From positions 16,709,081 through 16,773,080 of the forward strand of contig OY365813.1 in NCBI GenBank assembly GCA_959347315.1: a DNA stretch of 64,000 nt, given 5' to 3'. A program made the position numbers and the translations under genes. The notes under the pieces were generated by a model that searched no databases, had not been told where the DNA came from, and saw only the letters and a list, made by a program, of their open reading frames with translations. Source of the DNA: Bimastos eiseni (Eukaryota > Annelida > Clitellata > Crassiclitellata > Lumbricidae). Positions 10,149 through 20,810 of the stretch are shown here, piece by piece; position 1 is the stretch's first letter; each line of letters starts with the position of its first letter.

Positions 10149-13148
10149 ACCTTGAAGGGCGATATCTAAATTTTCGCAATGAATGAATGAATGAATGAAT
10201 TGCAGAGGGTTTCGTCTGCATTGTTCCGCTGTAGGTTTCTTGTTAGGTTCCGTATGCATGTAACAATTCTGTTGAAGCTCTAATGAAGACGAGTTTGTAA
10301 AAAAAGTAGGCCATCATGTGCATTAATATTAGTGAACTGCCTGGATCCACCAATGGTGACTCTTTCGGCTTACTGTGCACTGTTTCGCTACTGTTGTAAC
10401 ATTATGTTCATTAGAAATAACATTTAATATAACATATGGGGCCTTTATAGGATAACGAAGAGAGCGTCTCTGAGTAGATACCTTGAAGAGGCGCTATATA
10501 AATGCTCGATAACATCGATATAAAATTGTTCGCATTGACTTTTGCATTTTTGCTACTGTCATTCCAGCTGTTGATAGCGGCTCATCATTTTCGCCCAGAT
10601 AATCCTGTTTCAGCAGCTGAAACTCTGCCCCTCCTTTTGTGGTGATGTTGCTCTCAAAGCAGACCTGAATCGACGTGGTCATCACCGTTTGCTGAATTCC
10701 ATCTCCTTCGCAACAATTAAGGGTAAGAACTGTTAGGACGATGCAATTTTCGACACACTGGCTTCGATCTACAGTGATCGAAAGTTCCCCATAATTCTCC
10801 AACAATCCTTATCTGCTACATCACATCAAGGTACATAAATCATATACGTCTTGCCTGTCATTGTACATCTTTACTGTCATTTCATATTTGATTTGAGAGT
10901 ACATAGCGTCCCTGACGTCTCGCTATACATACGTAGACGACCCAGTGGTTATATTTTAACCCAATCATCGAAGTATATATATTAGTTGAGTTCTCGTTGC
11001 AGATCATCGTCGATTCTGATGGACGCATTGTATTTGCCAGTTCCCTATTTATTTCAGGCAGCTATTCTGGGGACGGAGGGCGGCCATTGGGGAACTCCTG
11101 GTAACGTGGAAATGTCTCTGATCGTATCGTTCGGTGGCGCTCTCTACGTCTCCCAGATCCTTGATAGAACGCGCATCAATGGCGACCTACTTGATGACTT
11201 GAACGCTGGGAAGATCATGCACGAATGGAGACAATTACATAACATTGCATCGGTACATTTAGATGCTAGCCATTTGTGTCAGTCTGAGGATCAAAGGACC
11301 CAGCCACGTACGTTAGGACAAGATAAAGTAAGGTAAACGATCGATTGAGTAATTAGAACTAGTAAGTTGAAGTTAGGGCGTAACCGTTTAGAAAATTTCC
11401 ACTGAGTACCGACTCCGATTATTTGGATGCACAATTTGCCGGATCCGGGTACGAACCGAATGGTTGCGGCAACTCTGGCCTGGCGAGTACCATCCGTAGG
11501 GTAAGGTTAACATTTTCGAGTTTTGCCACTTTTACTGTTTCGCATAATGAAAAATTAGTAAAATAAATGTTTGTGCCTGTAATAACACCTAATGATACTC
11601 TTTCAAAGTTTAATTTTCGTTCTTAGACTATTAAATGTTTCTAAAAAAGGATTGAATCAAATATTTTAAACTATTTGCGCGTGTAATATTTGCCGAGGCG
11701 AATACCTCCGAATAATCCCATGAACGGGATATTCGACGGAGGCGAATATACGAAGCGATTTCCGGTTATGCCCTAGTTTAGGTTAGTTAAATCCATAATT
11801 ATCTGACAAACTAGTCTAAGGTCAGGTAATGTAACACCAAGATAGATCAGATTGTGATGCCTGGGTGAGAATGGTATACATAGAGATTGGTAAGGCAAAG
11901 TGGGACAGCTGAGGTAGACCTGCGTTATGTTACTTTAAGTTAATACTATATATATGTATAAACTAACTCACGTTTTCATATAGGCCCACAGTCTATCAAG
12001 ACACTACAGAGAAGTTTTACGACTTATCAAATATTAGACGAATTGGTTGAAGTTATTTATTACAGATCCATTCAAAAACGTATGTATACATGCAAGTAAT
12101 ACTTCATAATAGTATAATCACCACTAAATTGTTAATTAGCATACATAATTCATTAGCCTAGCAAATAATAACCATGTCGTAGGATTCATGAGACTCCTAT
12201 ACCGTCTCTGCAGACTTACAACAACCGTTTCTAGTGTGCCATGTTGTTAGTTATCGTTTCGGGTTAAGGCTTAAAATTACGAACAATAAAAACTGTCAAG
12301 TTTTGTCAGCGCACGTGCTACAGTTAATTTAATATTACAACGATGTTAATAATGATTAGTTAACTTATAGCGAAGTCGTCGGTCTCTTTATTGAACGCCA
12401 TTCGCTCTCTGGAATATCTTGGAAGATTGTGGAAGAAGACTGGAAGACTCCATACATTCATCGAATGGAATAAACTTCTTCAGTCCAGGTGAACTAGCGT
12501 CTGCCAACCTTTGGTAACTGTTCCTAATCGACTTGCGCCGACACAGCTTGGCGACGCTTGGAAAGCAACAACAAAGGCATTTACTGACAAGTTGTTACAG
12601 GAGACGAATTTAACTGTCGGCAGCCTTGCAAGACTCTATTACGTTGGAATATATAGCCAGGTTGTTAAATGTTGATGGAAGCCTACCGAGCATAGTTTTG
12701 CGAACAAGCGTATTTTACTCGTTCACCGCGATATTTAACATCGTTTGGGCCAGCGCAGTCAGCGCAGGGAGCTCCTCTGAGAAGATGACTTGAAGGGGTG
12801 CAATGTAATTACTCGTTTACATTACTCTAGATTAGGAGTCCTGTAAAAAAAAGCTATCAATTTCAATTGCAATGGCTGGAAGGAAGAAACTAGGGATTGG
12901 TAAAACAATATCCAATTCACAAAAAATCCAAATGCAAGAGAATGGCTCAATTTCAACTTCCGCCGTCGACCCATTAATATCCTAGACGTCTCTTTTCCCC
13001 TGCCCTCGGTTCATCGGACGTCGGAATTAGTTGAGACCGGTTGCTTCGGTCTCACATTCAGGCTCATGATTAATATATATGATTACATACATGTATATAT
13101 ATGAATATGCACATTTGAGCTCCATGTATATATAATATATATATATAC
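10149..13148. other. Repeat remnants, no confirmed gene
   Basis: A GAAT tail at 10180-10200, ATAGCGCC-type ends at 10491 and 10901, two unrecognised open frames (10494-10805 minus, 10986-11336 plus), and a retroelement-like coding stretch at 12507-12676. Confidence 0.4.
12507..12676 (+). mobile_element. Possible retroelement coding remnant
   Basis: Open frame reading VPNRLAPTQLGDAWKATTKA and ending SLARLYYVGIYSQVV before a stop. The spacing of W, T and 'LARLYY' resembles a short region found in LINE-like polyproteins. No full domain is visible. Confidence 0.3.
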
Positions 13149-13985
13149 ATAACCATAACCAAGATTTATTTATTGAGTACTGACAATCATGAATAGAAAA
13201 TACAAGTTTGAAATACTAGTAGATTGACAGACAGCAATAAGGAAGAACCCTAAAGGGACAGAGGTCCCGCTAGCAGGGGCACCCTTACTTTCAAGTTAAA
13301 TTGTTAAGAGGATGGCAATTATTTGATACATCTTGTAAAAAGAGTACGCAGTGCTTAACTAGTTAACTACGATTAACATGTATAAGTGAACAGAAAAACA
13401 CGTTAAGTTGAATTTAGAAACAAGTATTCGCGAAGTTTGTGTTTGAATGCGTTGATTTGAATCAAAGTACGTATGTCATGTGGAAGACGATTCCAGGCCA
13501 TTGTCCCACCACATCTGATTGAAAATTTGTGCGAGCGTAGGTCGGTCTATAGTTATTAAAATCTTGAAGGTTATACGGGTTGGTTGATTGGACGGGCGTG
13601 AAGTAGTTGGCATGAGCCACAGGTAATTGGTTATTTAAAAATTTGTATAAAAACTCATTAGTATGCATTAGAGTTATTTGATTAACATTCAAGATAAGAG
13701 GTTTAGAATAGTGTAAGTTAGGTGTACATGTATGTGGTACAGAGCATTTGCAGATAACTCTAAACGCTCTGTTTTGAAGGGAGATGAGCCTACTTAATCT
13801 CGAGGGATAGCTAGACGCCCAAACTAAATTGCAGTATGCCAAATAGGGATGGACCAAAGAATAATAGAGGCTAGTGCATATTGTGGCAGGTAATAAATAG
13901 GCAATACGAGACATAATTCCTATGTTTTTTGCTATTTTTGATGCAATCTTATCAATGCGATGTCTATACATATGTATAGACATAG
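13149..13985 (-). mobile_element. 5'-truncated non-LTR retrotransposon (CR1/L2-like), 3' end
   Basis: Minus-strand frame from 13983 gives the reverse transcriptase C-terminal region (LYYSLVHPYLAYCNLVWASS, then LISLQNRAFRVI). After a frameshift near 13535 it continues in another frame as FSIRCGGTMAWNRLPHDIRT and stops at 13403. About 230 bp of 3' sequence ends in AATAAATAAA and a GGTTATG repeat tail. Upstream parts of the element are absent, so it is a dead copy. Confidence 0.85.
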
Positions 13986-14065
13986 CTTCCGGTATCTACT
14001 GCATAGTGTAGCACGCTATCAGCCGATGGCACCGAAATCATAATGACTACCACCAAATCAGAGGC

Positions 14066-15360
14066 CTATTTATAACCCTGAAAATCGTTGAACTTACGAT
14101 AGGTGCAGTATTCGGCCTCTCCGTAACCCGATCGTAGTTTCTTCGTTGGATAGACAATGGTTCCTGATCTGGCAGAGAAGTCGGTGAGGCGTATCGTCTG
14201 TCTCGCAACAGTGCACGGCCTCTGGCAAGTTCCGCTCGACCGAACCAGGGTGGTCATCGTCTGAAAGTCGCCGTCACAGGTCGTCGGGACCTGCTTCTGA
14301 GAGGACAGTCGATGCTTCCAGAGGCGGATTCTATAGGATACGCAGCACTTGTCAAAGATCTCATAGAGTAGCGGAACAATGCAGATAAACGCCCCGGCAA
14401 CGACTGCCCAGATGAACACCATTATACCCCAGTTGCGGAAGGTTTGTGGAGTGAAGACGCCAGTAGTGAGCATAAGCGCAGGCCAGACGATGACTATCCC
14501 GACGGACAGAAGCACTCCGACCACGTAGGCCGCGATCTCCGCTCCCCTGTAGGTCCGCCGCAGCGCGTAGAAGTGCGGAAGGCCCGTGTGTTGGTTAACG
14601 TTGTCGCCGACGTCCGTCGAGTATCGGACTGCCCATGGGAGAACAGGATTGTCGACGGAGCGACACTTCTCCCACTCCTCCTCTTCGCTCCGATGGGGGT
14701 CGCATCCACCGCACGTGAGGCTGACGAAGATGCACACGAGACCTCCGGCTCCGAGGGAGGCGGCGAGACCGGCGATGAGAACTTCCTGGCGACCGGTGTT
14801 GCCTTGGAACCAGGCGAGCCCGTTGTCGAATCGCGACGCGTAGACGAGCCAGGCGGTGAGGCCGGCGCCGAGGCCGATGAGGACACCAGAAGCCACACCA
14901 GAGGCGGTTGTACGATGCCAGACGACAGATAGAACGATGGGAAGAACGGCTGATCCGACGATGATGCCGAGGAAGTTGAAGAGCCACTGCGTCTGCATTC
15001 CTATTGCCATGACGATCAGTGTTATGGGGTAGATGAGCAAGGAGACTGCGATCACCGTCACCCACTGGAAGATGACGCACTTCCTGTTGTATTGGAGATA
15101 GAGGTCACTAGCTGCGTTCCTCGCAACGTCAGCGCTGATGCTGCCACAGGATGCTGCTGCTGTTGTTGGAGGTGGCTGCTGTGCTGCGCAGAAGTTGAAC
15201 GGATGAATGTATGTCTGAAAGATGTCGTAGACGACGATGGACGAGATGGAGAGAATCTCCGAGGAGACGCAGCCAAGCACGACGGACACGGTCAACGCGT
15301 ACATCATGAAGTCACCGAAGCGCCCCATGAGCTGCTGAGAAACGAGGACCGGTAGAACGC
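14066..15360 (-). CDS. DUR3-like exon 7 (residues 370-800, stop codon)
   Basis: Acceptor TTTTAAG. This large terminal exon carries the SSEILSISS hallmark, the remaining helices (for example WGIMVFIWAVVAGAFICIVP) and a basic, Ser/Thr-rich tail. The stop TAG is at 14066-14068. GC content is clearly higher than in the flanking introns. Confidence 0.9.
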
Positions 15361-17928
15361 CTTAAAATTGAAAATACGAGCGTCAAAACGTAGGAAATTT
15401 CCATTACGTAGTCACACATTAAAATTCATAGTCTCACAATACATATAAGTATGCATGAAATAAACATTCACACCTATGAGGAGTTTGAAAAGACGCTCTA
15501 GAATTCTTATGATAAATGATTGAACTCAATAAGTAGGCATATTCGCGCAAGAAGCATTGGCACAATAATATTCCAGTAACCATTCACGGTCTAAGCATTT
15601 ACGCGATTTATGGCACAATAAGTAATTACATGATATGTATTTGCATAATAAAGATGCGAGAGTAGTAGAGTCTTACACATTTTACTACCTTTGAGCAATA
15701 GATATTGGCGCAGCAAGATTGGGTTTTCGCCAAATGTCTGTCGTTCACTTCGTGGTCAAATTAATTTAGTGATTTAGTGATTAAATTTCACTGGACGCGT
15801 GCCACTTGCCTGAGGCAATCTGTGTTCCGTTGACGAGATGCGCTCCCTGGTTAACAGCGAATGTCCAATAACTCACTCCGAAGACGAACGAAAGGATGAA
15901 GGGCACTCCGAACCAGACCAGAGCACCCGTCAGATAACCCCAGACAGAATGCGTCGCTCGGGCTGAGATGGCCGTCAACCAGAAACCCTGATTCACAAAG
16001 ACGGAGCTGAAACCAGCTGAAACGAAAGAAAAAACGTAAAATGCATACAGATAAATAAATAAAGAGTATACAGGTAAAAAATAAATGCATAAAATGTATA
16101 CAGGTGTTGCATAAAATGCATACAGGTGTTGCAGTAATTTTTTAATTAATTAAATTAATTAAGTGAAGTATTTTCTAAAGTAAGTTCTGGATTCACCACT
16201 AACAATCATTTGGGTTCGTTCAGAAAGGTGGCACTGTAATTATCTAATTCTGGGCCTCATTATCGTGCATCTAAACCATCATTAGGCTCAGCGAGAAAAT
16301 AGCCGCACCCCTCGGCATTTGCCCCTCTGATTTCCACTCTCGGCGGGCCTGCTTATGGTCCCTGCAGGGTGACCATCTGAAGGTTGCTGCACGGTAACCG
16401 TCTCATGGAGGGGTCCGAACCTGTACTCACCGCGTTACAGGGTGAGTGCTTTAACCAATCGGTCCCACCATAGCAGAAGAAGAAAAAGAAGAATCTAGTG
16501 ATGCTGCCTGTTCGCTTAAATTATATTAGTATCAGAGTTGAAATTGAGAATTCAAATGCATTGACTCAATAAATTGAGATTGTTATTCAATTTAAGAATT
16601 ATTTTCATAACTGAAATTCAATTTTAATTAAAACTGGAAGCTCACTGACAATTTTATTACAAATTATACACTGTTTACCCACTATAGCAGAATATATGTA
16701 TATGTATATGTATATATATAGCGGGTCAGGCGCGCTGCTGATTTTGAGTGGCCCTTTAACAATGTTCAGTTATAATTGCAATAACAATAGTAGGCCTACC
16801 GAGTGCAAAGATGACTCCCTGTAACAGTCCTTCCCTCGACTGAAAGGTGAGCATGCTGCCCTTCGTCGGCTCTGCACAGAAGGCAGCAGACTGTGATTCA
16901 GCGAAGAAGTCGTTGAAGCGGTTGTCCGGTCGGTTGAGGGAATTGAAGGCCGAGTCCGTGAAATAGACGATGTAGATGGATACGACAGTGGCGACACAGA
17001 AGTAGGCCATGTACATCGCTCCCCCCAATCCACCAATCAAAGTATACACTCCGACCGACAACGTTAGGATTATACAGATGACATACTGGCTGATATCTGA
17101 ACAGATCCGTCATTATTATGTCATTATTTAGCGCTAACATACCTTCAAAAGCTTCTGACAAATTGTCCAACATGCATGATTTGAAATAAGTCAACAATCT
17201 TGTGACATTATCGATGGGCGTAAATGGACAACTTCGTATAAAAATTACTGTTGTTGCTATGTCGTATTTAGGTCTACTAAGAAACATAGCGTGCTACTAC
17301 CATGCCATGCACGAAAGGGAACAATTGGAACGCTGAGCAAATCTGAATGTCGTACAGATTTTAAGGAAAACTTCTTCCTGACTCGCTTCCAGAGTCAGAG
17401 CAGTTAGAATGGATTTGAAACAAACAAGAATTATATAAGTTATAGGAGTCGTTCAGTCGGTTTGACAGTGGGTCAGTCAGTGAGTCAGTCAATCAGTCAG
17501 TCAGTCCGTCAGTCAGTCAGCCAGCCAGTCAATCAGTCAGGCAGGAAATCAGTCAATCAATCAGGCAGGCAGGCAGTCAGCCAGTCAGTAAGTTAGTCAG
17601 TAAGTTAGTCAATCAGTCAGTCAGACACCCAGTTAGTCGACCAGTCAGGGACCAGTGAGCCAATAGTAAGCTAGTCAAGCAGTCCGAAACCCAGCCAGTT
17701 AATCAGTTAGTCAGTGATTCATCAGTGGACCAGTAGTACAACCAACTATCCAGCCAGTCAGTCGTATAGATATCTGGACAATTATATGTAGCCAACGTCT
17801 AGTCTTATACGGTGCAAAACTAGCCTGGTCGGACATTCTTCTAGAACGAGCGTCTCATCATGATTGACATGATATAAAGACTATCCTTTCCTCCTATGAA
17901 CTACAGGGACATCTGATGGCAGACCCTA

Positions 17929-17960
<32 letters not shown>

Positions 17961-20810
17961 AGAAACATACACACATGCAAACAGACAGACAGAGGAACGT
18001 AGACTGAATCGGAGTGGTAGGGTGGGGTCAGGCGAGGCACATACATGTACCTTGACATAGCCAGGTGAGAACCCGTGTCCCTTCGGCCATGACGAGTCCA
18101 GCAACGATGACGTTCGTAACGAAGGCAAAGATCATGACGATGACGTGTGGCGCTGGTCCAAAGCGCGAACGGATCACCTGTAACCATAGCAACCGGATGT
18201 CTGCAGCTGTCATGGCAACAAACATTAGCGACGAGATATGGCCAAACCTCAATGGCAAAAACTCGATTTAGTCAGCGGACACGTCTTTATGTTATATGAA
18301 ACTGTAGTTATAATTATACTCGTAAACAAAGCTGTGTCATTACGACGCTTTAAAACATCATTATCATCATTACCGTCATTTAACAAAACACGTGTGGTCA
18401 TTTATATTCACCTACATGTCTTTATTTAAATGGGTCTTTATAAGATGCTAAAGGCGTTATAGCATTCTGTAACTATCCAGATATATGTTCAAGTATAAAT
18501 CTTGTATGTCTTATAAAGATATACAAGATGTGTTTCTACTAGAGCGAACAGCGTAACCAGTAGGCTACCAGTTCCTCTTATACCTGTAGGAATGTTCTGG
18601 CTCCGGGAGCTTTGATGCGTATTTCTGAGGCCAAGATGGCGAACAATAGGAGGTGGATGACTCCAGCTGCTGAGTACCAGAAATGCCCCACAAGACCAAA
18701 CTGAAAGCAGAAAAGTGTTAATTGGCAGAAGCCCCGCATATATAGTTCCAACACTAAAATTGTGACTATACAGAGTCCTAGGCTATTTGGGCGAGTCGAT
18801 GGTAGATGAATTGGGTGAGTTAACGAATTAGTTAGCGAACGCAAATCAGTATGCCATTGAGCGAGCGAGTGAGCATAGCTAAGTAAATAAGTAAGCAGAT
18901 GCTTAGTTTGTTATATTGGTAAGTGAGTAAACTCACAGAGTAAATAACTTAAAAGTGAGTATATTTTTTATTTAACCAGCAGCATATCCGCACTCAAGTG
19001 TAAAATGCATCTCTAATTAATCGCAATCGTCTATCTTAATCTCCATATTTCTATAGCGCCACTTGTAAGCCAAGCGCAGGTTACTAGCATATTCACGAGC
19101 GCTAAAAATGGGTGATGTATTTGAGACTAATTTAAACAGTTACAACGATTATTATGATTCTGGATTCAGGTGTTAAACTCAAGGTATCTGAGTGGCATGT
19201 ACATGTGACTTGTTCCACATAAGTCCGAGGTTGCAGAGTCTATATGACATGCATATAAGACATATTATGTTATTGCATAATTATAATAATTTATAATATT
19301 ATATGGCACAGGTCATACATTATTATATATATAATATTATATATATATACATTATTATATATATATCGGATGAACCTACCCTAGCGACGTCTGCCGTTGA
19401 GAATGTGTACGAAGCGACCCAGAGTCTTTTTGCGACAACGCTGCAGGCAACGATCGCGAAGTTCGCCTCTCCTCCGGCATCGAAGTACGTGTCCAACAGG
19501 TGGTTGTCGTAGAAAACGAACGCTCTGAAGAGTCAATGCCAAAGAAATATGATCCCATGTTCACCTAAGACATACCTGATCTCTGGGTCCAACATAGACG
19601 CACGTTGAGAGCGCTGCTAATTTTGAGCGGCGCTATACAAATGCTCTATTAATTGCATTCCACTCGTATTTAAAGTGACGCAACTTTCACCCTTTGCACT
19701 AATTTCGATTGATCGACATTATAGGGCCTACACTGGTTAGTGGTGGCTCTACAGAGGAACGTAGAAGGGGCCAGTACCCCACCCAGTGAGTAGGTGCCCC
19801 CCGGTGGCCACTCCAAATTTTAGTCCAATTTCAGTTTTGAAGAAACCACACATTCAACTGGCCCCTCTGGCAGGTTCCTCGGTACCTCCGTTGCCACCTC
19901 TGTTGGAAAGATCTACATGATAGGACTGAAACTGCCTGCAAAAATGAAATGATCTGCCTTTAGAGTCAGTAGTTTATTGACAATCTGCTGAAGTGTAGGG
20001 CAATTGATTGAAGTGTAGTACATATTGACTTATATCGTATAGCATCATGTAGTCAGTCATATAGTAATTGTAAAGTATTGTATTGTGATGTCTTAAGAGT
20101 CACTCTGTAGTACTTCACTATGTTCCTCTTGCTCCGCTCCTCCACCAGGCAGAGCCGTGCCTTCGCAGTGATGGGCCACTCGATTTGGAGTGACATCCCT
20201 TTGACGCTTTGCTTCCTTCCTTGAACTCCTTCTCAGACGAAGATCGAACCCAAAGCCTACTTTCAACGTTACTGGCCGGCCGCTCTAACTAATGCGCCTA
20301 ATTAATTATGACCAGTGGCTGCGGAACACCTCATGGTTTATTTCATTTAGGTCAATTTATCCATTTAGTAGCCTACAGAATTCATTCATTTCGATAATGT
20401 ATATAGTGCCTTTCAAGAAATCTACTCAAGAGGCGCTCTCAGCCAGGCTGCGGCCAAACAAAAATGACCTGAGGATATGATAAAAGGCTAGCAGATTGTT
20501 CTTAGGGAGCATGCGCAGCGCTAGCGGAAGTCCACTCCAAATGGAGGGGCCTAAAACCGAGAAGTTAGTTTTCGTTTACAATTCGTTGTATTTACCTGAT
20601 CAACCGGTGAACCAAAGCGACAAAAAGTCCAAAAACTCCGAAGCAGACTATGAGTAGTACACCCTGCCACAGCTTCAGTGACCTGTTGACCTCAGCCGGG
20701 GGATCTTGAACTGCGGAGTTGTTGAAAGTATTCGGGCAGCTTTGACCCGTTGACCCTACGGCCAGGGACACGAGCATTGAGCAGCAGATCACACCACTTA
20801 GGAAAGACAT
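14066..20810 (-). CDS. DUR3-like urea/sodium symporter, complete gene of seven coding exons
   Basis: Coding exons in transcript order: 20596-20810, 19380-19524, 18584-18700, 18051-18177, 16800-17096, 15810-16016, 14066-15360. Splice phases agree at every junction and give 800 residues plus stop, slightly longer than fungal or plant DUR3 proteins. The N-terminus (first Met at 20810) looks like a signal or leader segment, then a first membrane helix near residues 50-70. Residues 402-421 read SSEILSISSIVVYDIFQTYI, the hallmark DUR3 segment of the sodium:solute symporter superfamily. At least six further hydrophobic helices follow in the last exon, then a cytoplasmic tail of about 100 residues. 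Known DUR3 proteins move urea into cells with a cation gradient at the plasma membrane. Substrate here is inferred from family only. A broken relative of the last exon lies near 10.1 kb. A LINE sits directly downstream. Confidence 0.9.
15810..16016 (-). CDS. DUR3-like exon 6 (residues 301-369), probable GC donor
   Basis: Acceptor TTTCAG. It encodes VNQGFWLTAISARA, the DUR3 'VDQSYWQSAIAARP' motif, and the following helix. The best donor is CAG/GCAAGT, a GC-AG intron boundary, which joins in frame to exon 7 and leaves no extra residues against the family. A GT donor at 15790-15791 (exon end 15792, CCA/GTGAAA) has the same phase and would add six codons. Confidence 0.8.
16262..16480 (-). repeat. 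tRNA-derived SINE in DUR3-like intron 5
   Basis: On the minus strand, A-box-like CCGATTGGTTAAAG (16449-16462) and B-box GGTTCGGACCCC (16410-16421) are followed by a GC-richer body. A related but shorter copy lies at 31335-31432. Confidence 0.6.
16800..17096 (-). CDS. DUR3-like exon 5 (residues 202-300)
   Basis: Acceptor GTTCAG, donor CTCG/GTAGGC, phase 1 in and out. It encodes VYTLIGGLGGAMYMAYF, the conserved core of the sodium:solute symporter fold, then a loop region ending GVIFALG. Confidence 0.87.
17455..17765. repeat. Degenerate (CAGT)n array in DUR3-like intron 4
   Basis: About 300 bp of CAGTCAGTCAGCCAGT-type repeat. A shorter relative is at 27535-27605. Confidence 0.9.
18051..18177 (-). 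CDS. DUR3-like exon 4 (residues 160-201)
   Basis: Acceptor TTACAG, donor CAAG/GTACAT, phase 0 in and phase 1 out. It encodes a membrane helix (HVIVMIFAFVTNVIVAGLVM) and the loop up to TWLCQ. Confidence 0.85.
18584..18700 (-). CDS. DUR3-like exon 3 (residues 121-159)
   Basis: 39 codons in phase 0/0 between CTTTCAG and GTATAAG. It contains GHFWYSAAGVIHLLLFAILA and then EIRIKAPGARTFLQ, matching the DUR3 'FWYA...KRKAPNAHT' region. Confidence 0.85.
19380..19524 (-). CDS. DUR3-like exon 2 (residues 72-120)
   Basis: Acceptor TTCAG precedes one base that completes an Arg codon, followed by 48 codons. It contains FDAGGEANFAIVACSVVAKR, equivalent to the conserved segment after the first helix of DUR3 proteins. 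Donor AGG/GTAGGT, phase 0. Confidence 0.85.
19738..19902. mobile_element. MITE-like element with imperfect terminal inverted repeats
   Basis: The left end (GTGGCTCTACAGAGGAAC, then GGGGCCAG) and the reverse complement of the right end (CAGAGGTGGCAACGGAGG, then GGGGCCAG) share an ordered series of matches. No clear target duplication. Confidence 0.45.
20215..20318 (-). repeat. tRNA-derived SINE fragment in DUR3-like intron 1
   Basis: Minus strand GGCGCATTAGTTAGAGCG (A-box type) and GGGTTCGATC (B-box) are spaced as in a tRNA gene. Confidence 0.55.
20596..20810 (-). CDS. DUR3-like exon 1 (residues 1-71, start codon)
   Basis: The ATG is at 20808-20810. The exon encodes a hydrophobic leader ending near SLAVGSTG, a short Asn/Ser-containing loop, then the helix LWQGVLLIVCFGVFG. 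The donor follows AG with GTAAAT, leaving phase 2. Confidence 0.85.

Noticed and set aside
10494..10805. 103-codon minus-strand frame with many Cys
   Set aside because: Looks somewhat protein-like, but no family, no splice partners and no ATG context; flanked by repeat ends.
10986..11336. 116-codon plus-strand frame
   Set aside because: No domain recognised; no coding support beyond being open, although it could be an old transposon piece.
14444..15355. Frames of up to 162 codons opposite or shifted to the DUR3-like last exon
   Set aside because: Shadows of a GC-rich coding exon; the DUR3 frame has clear family motifs.
17455..17765. CRISPR-like array
   Set aside because: Degenerate CAGT simple repeat with no spacers; the window is eukaryotic.
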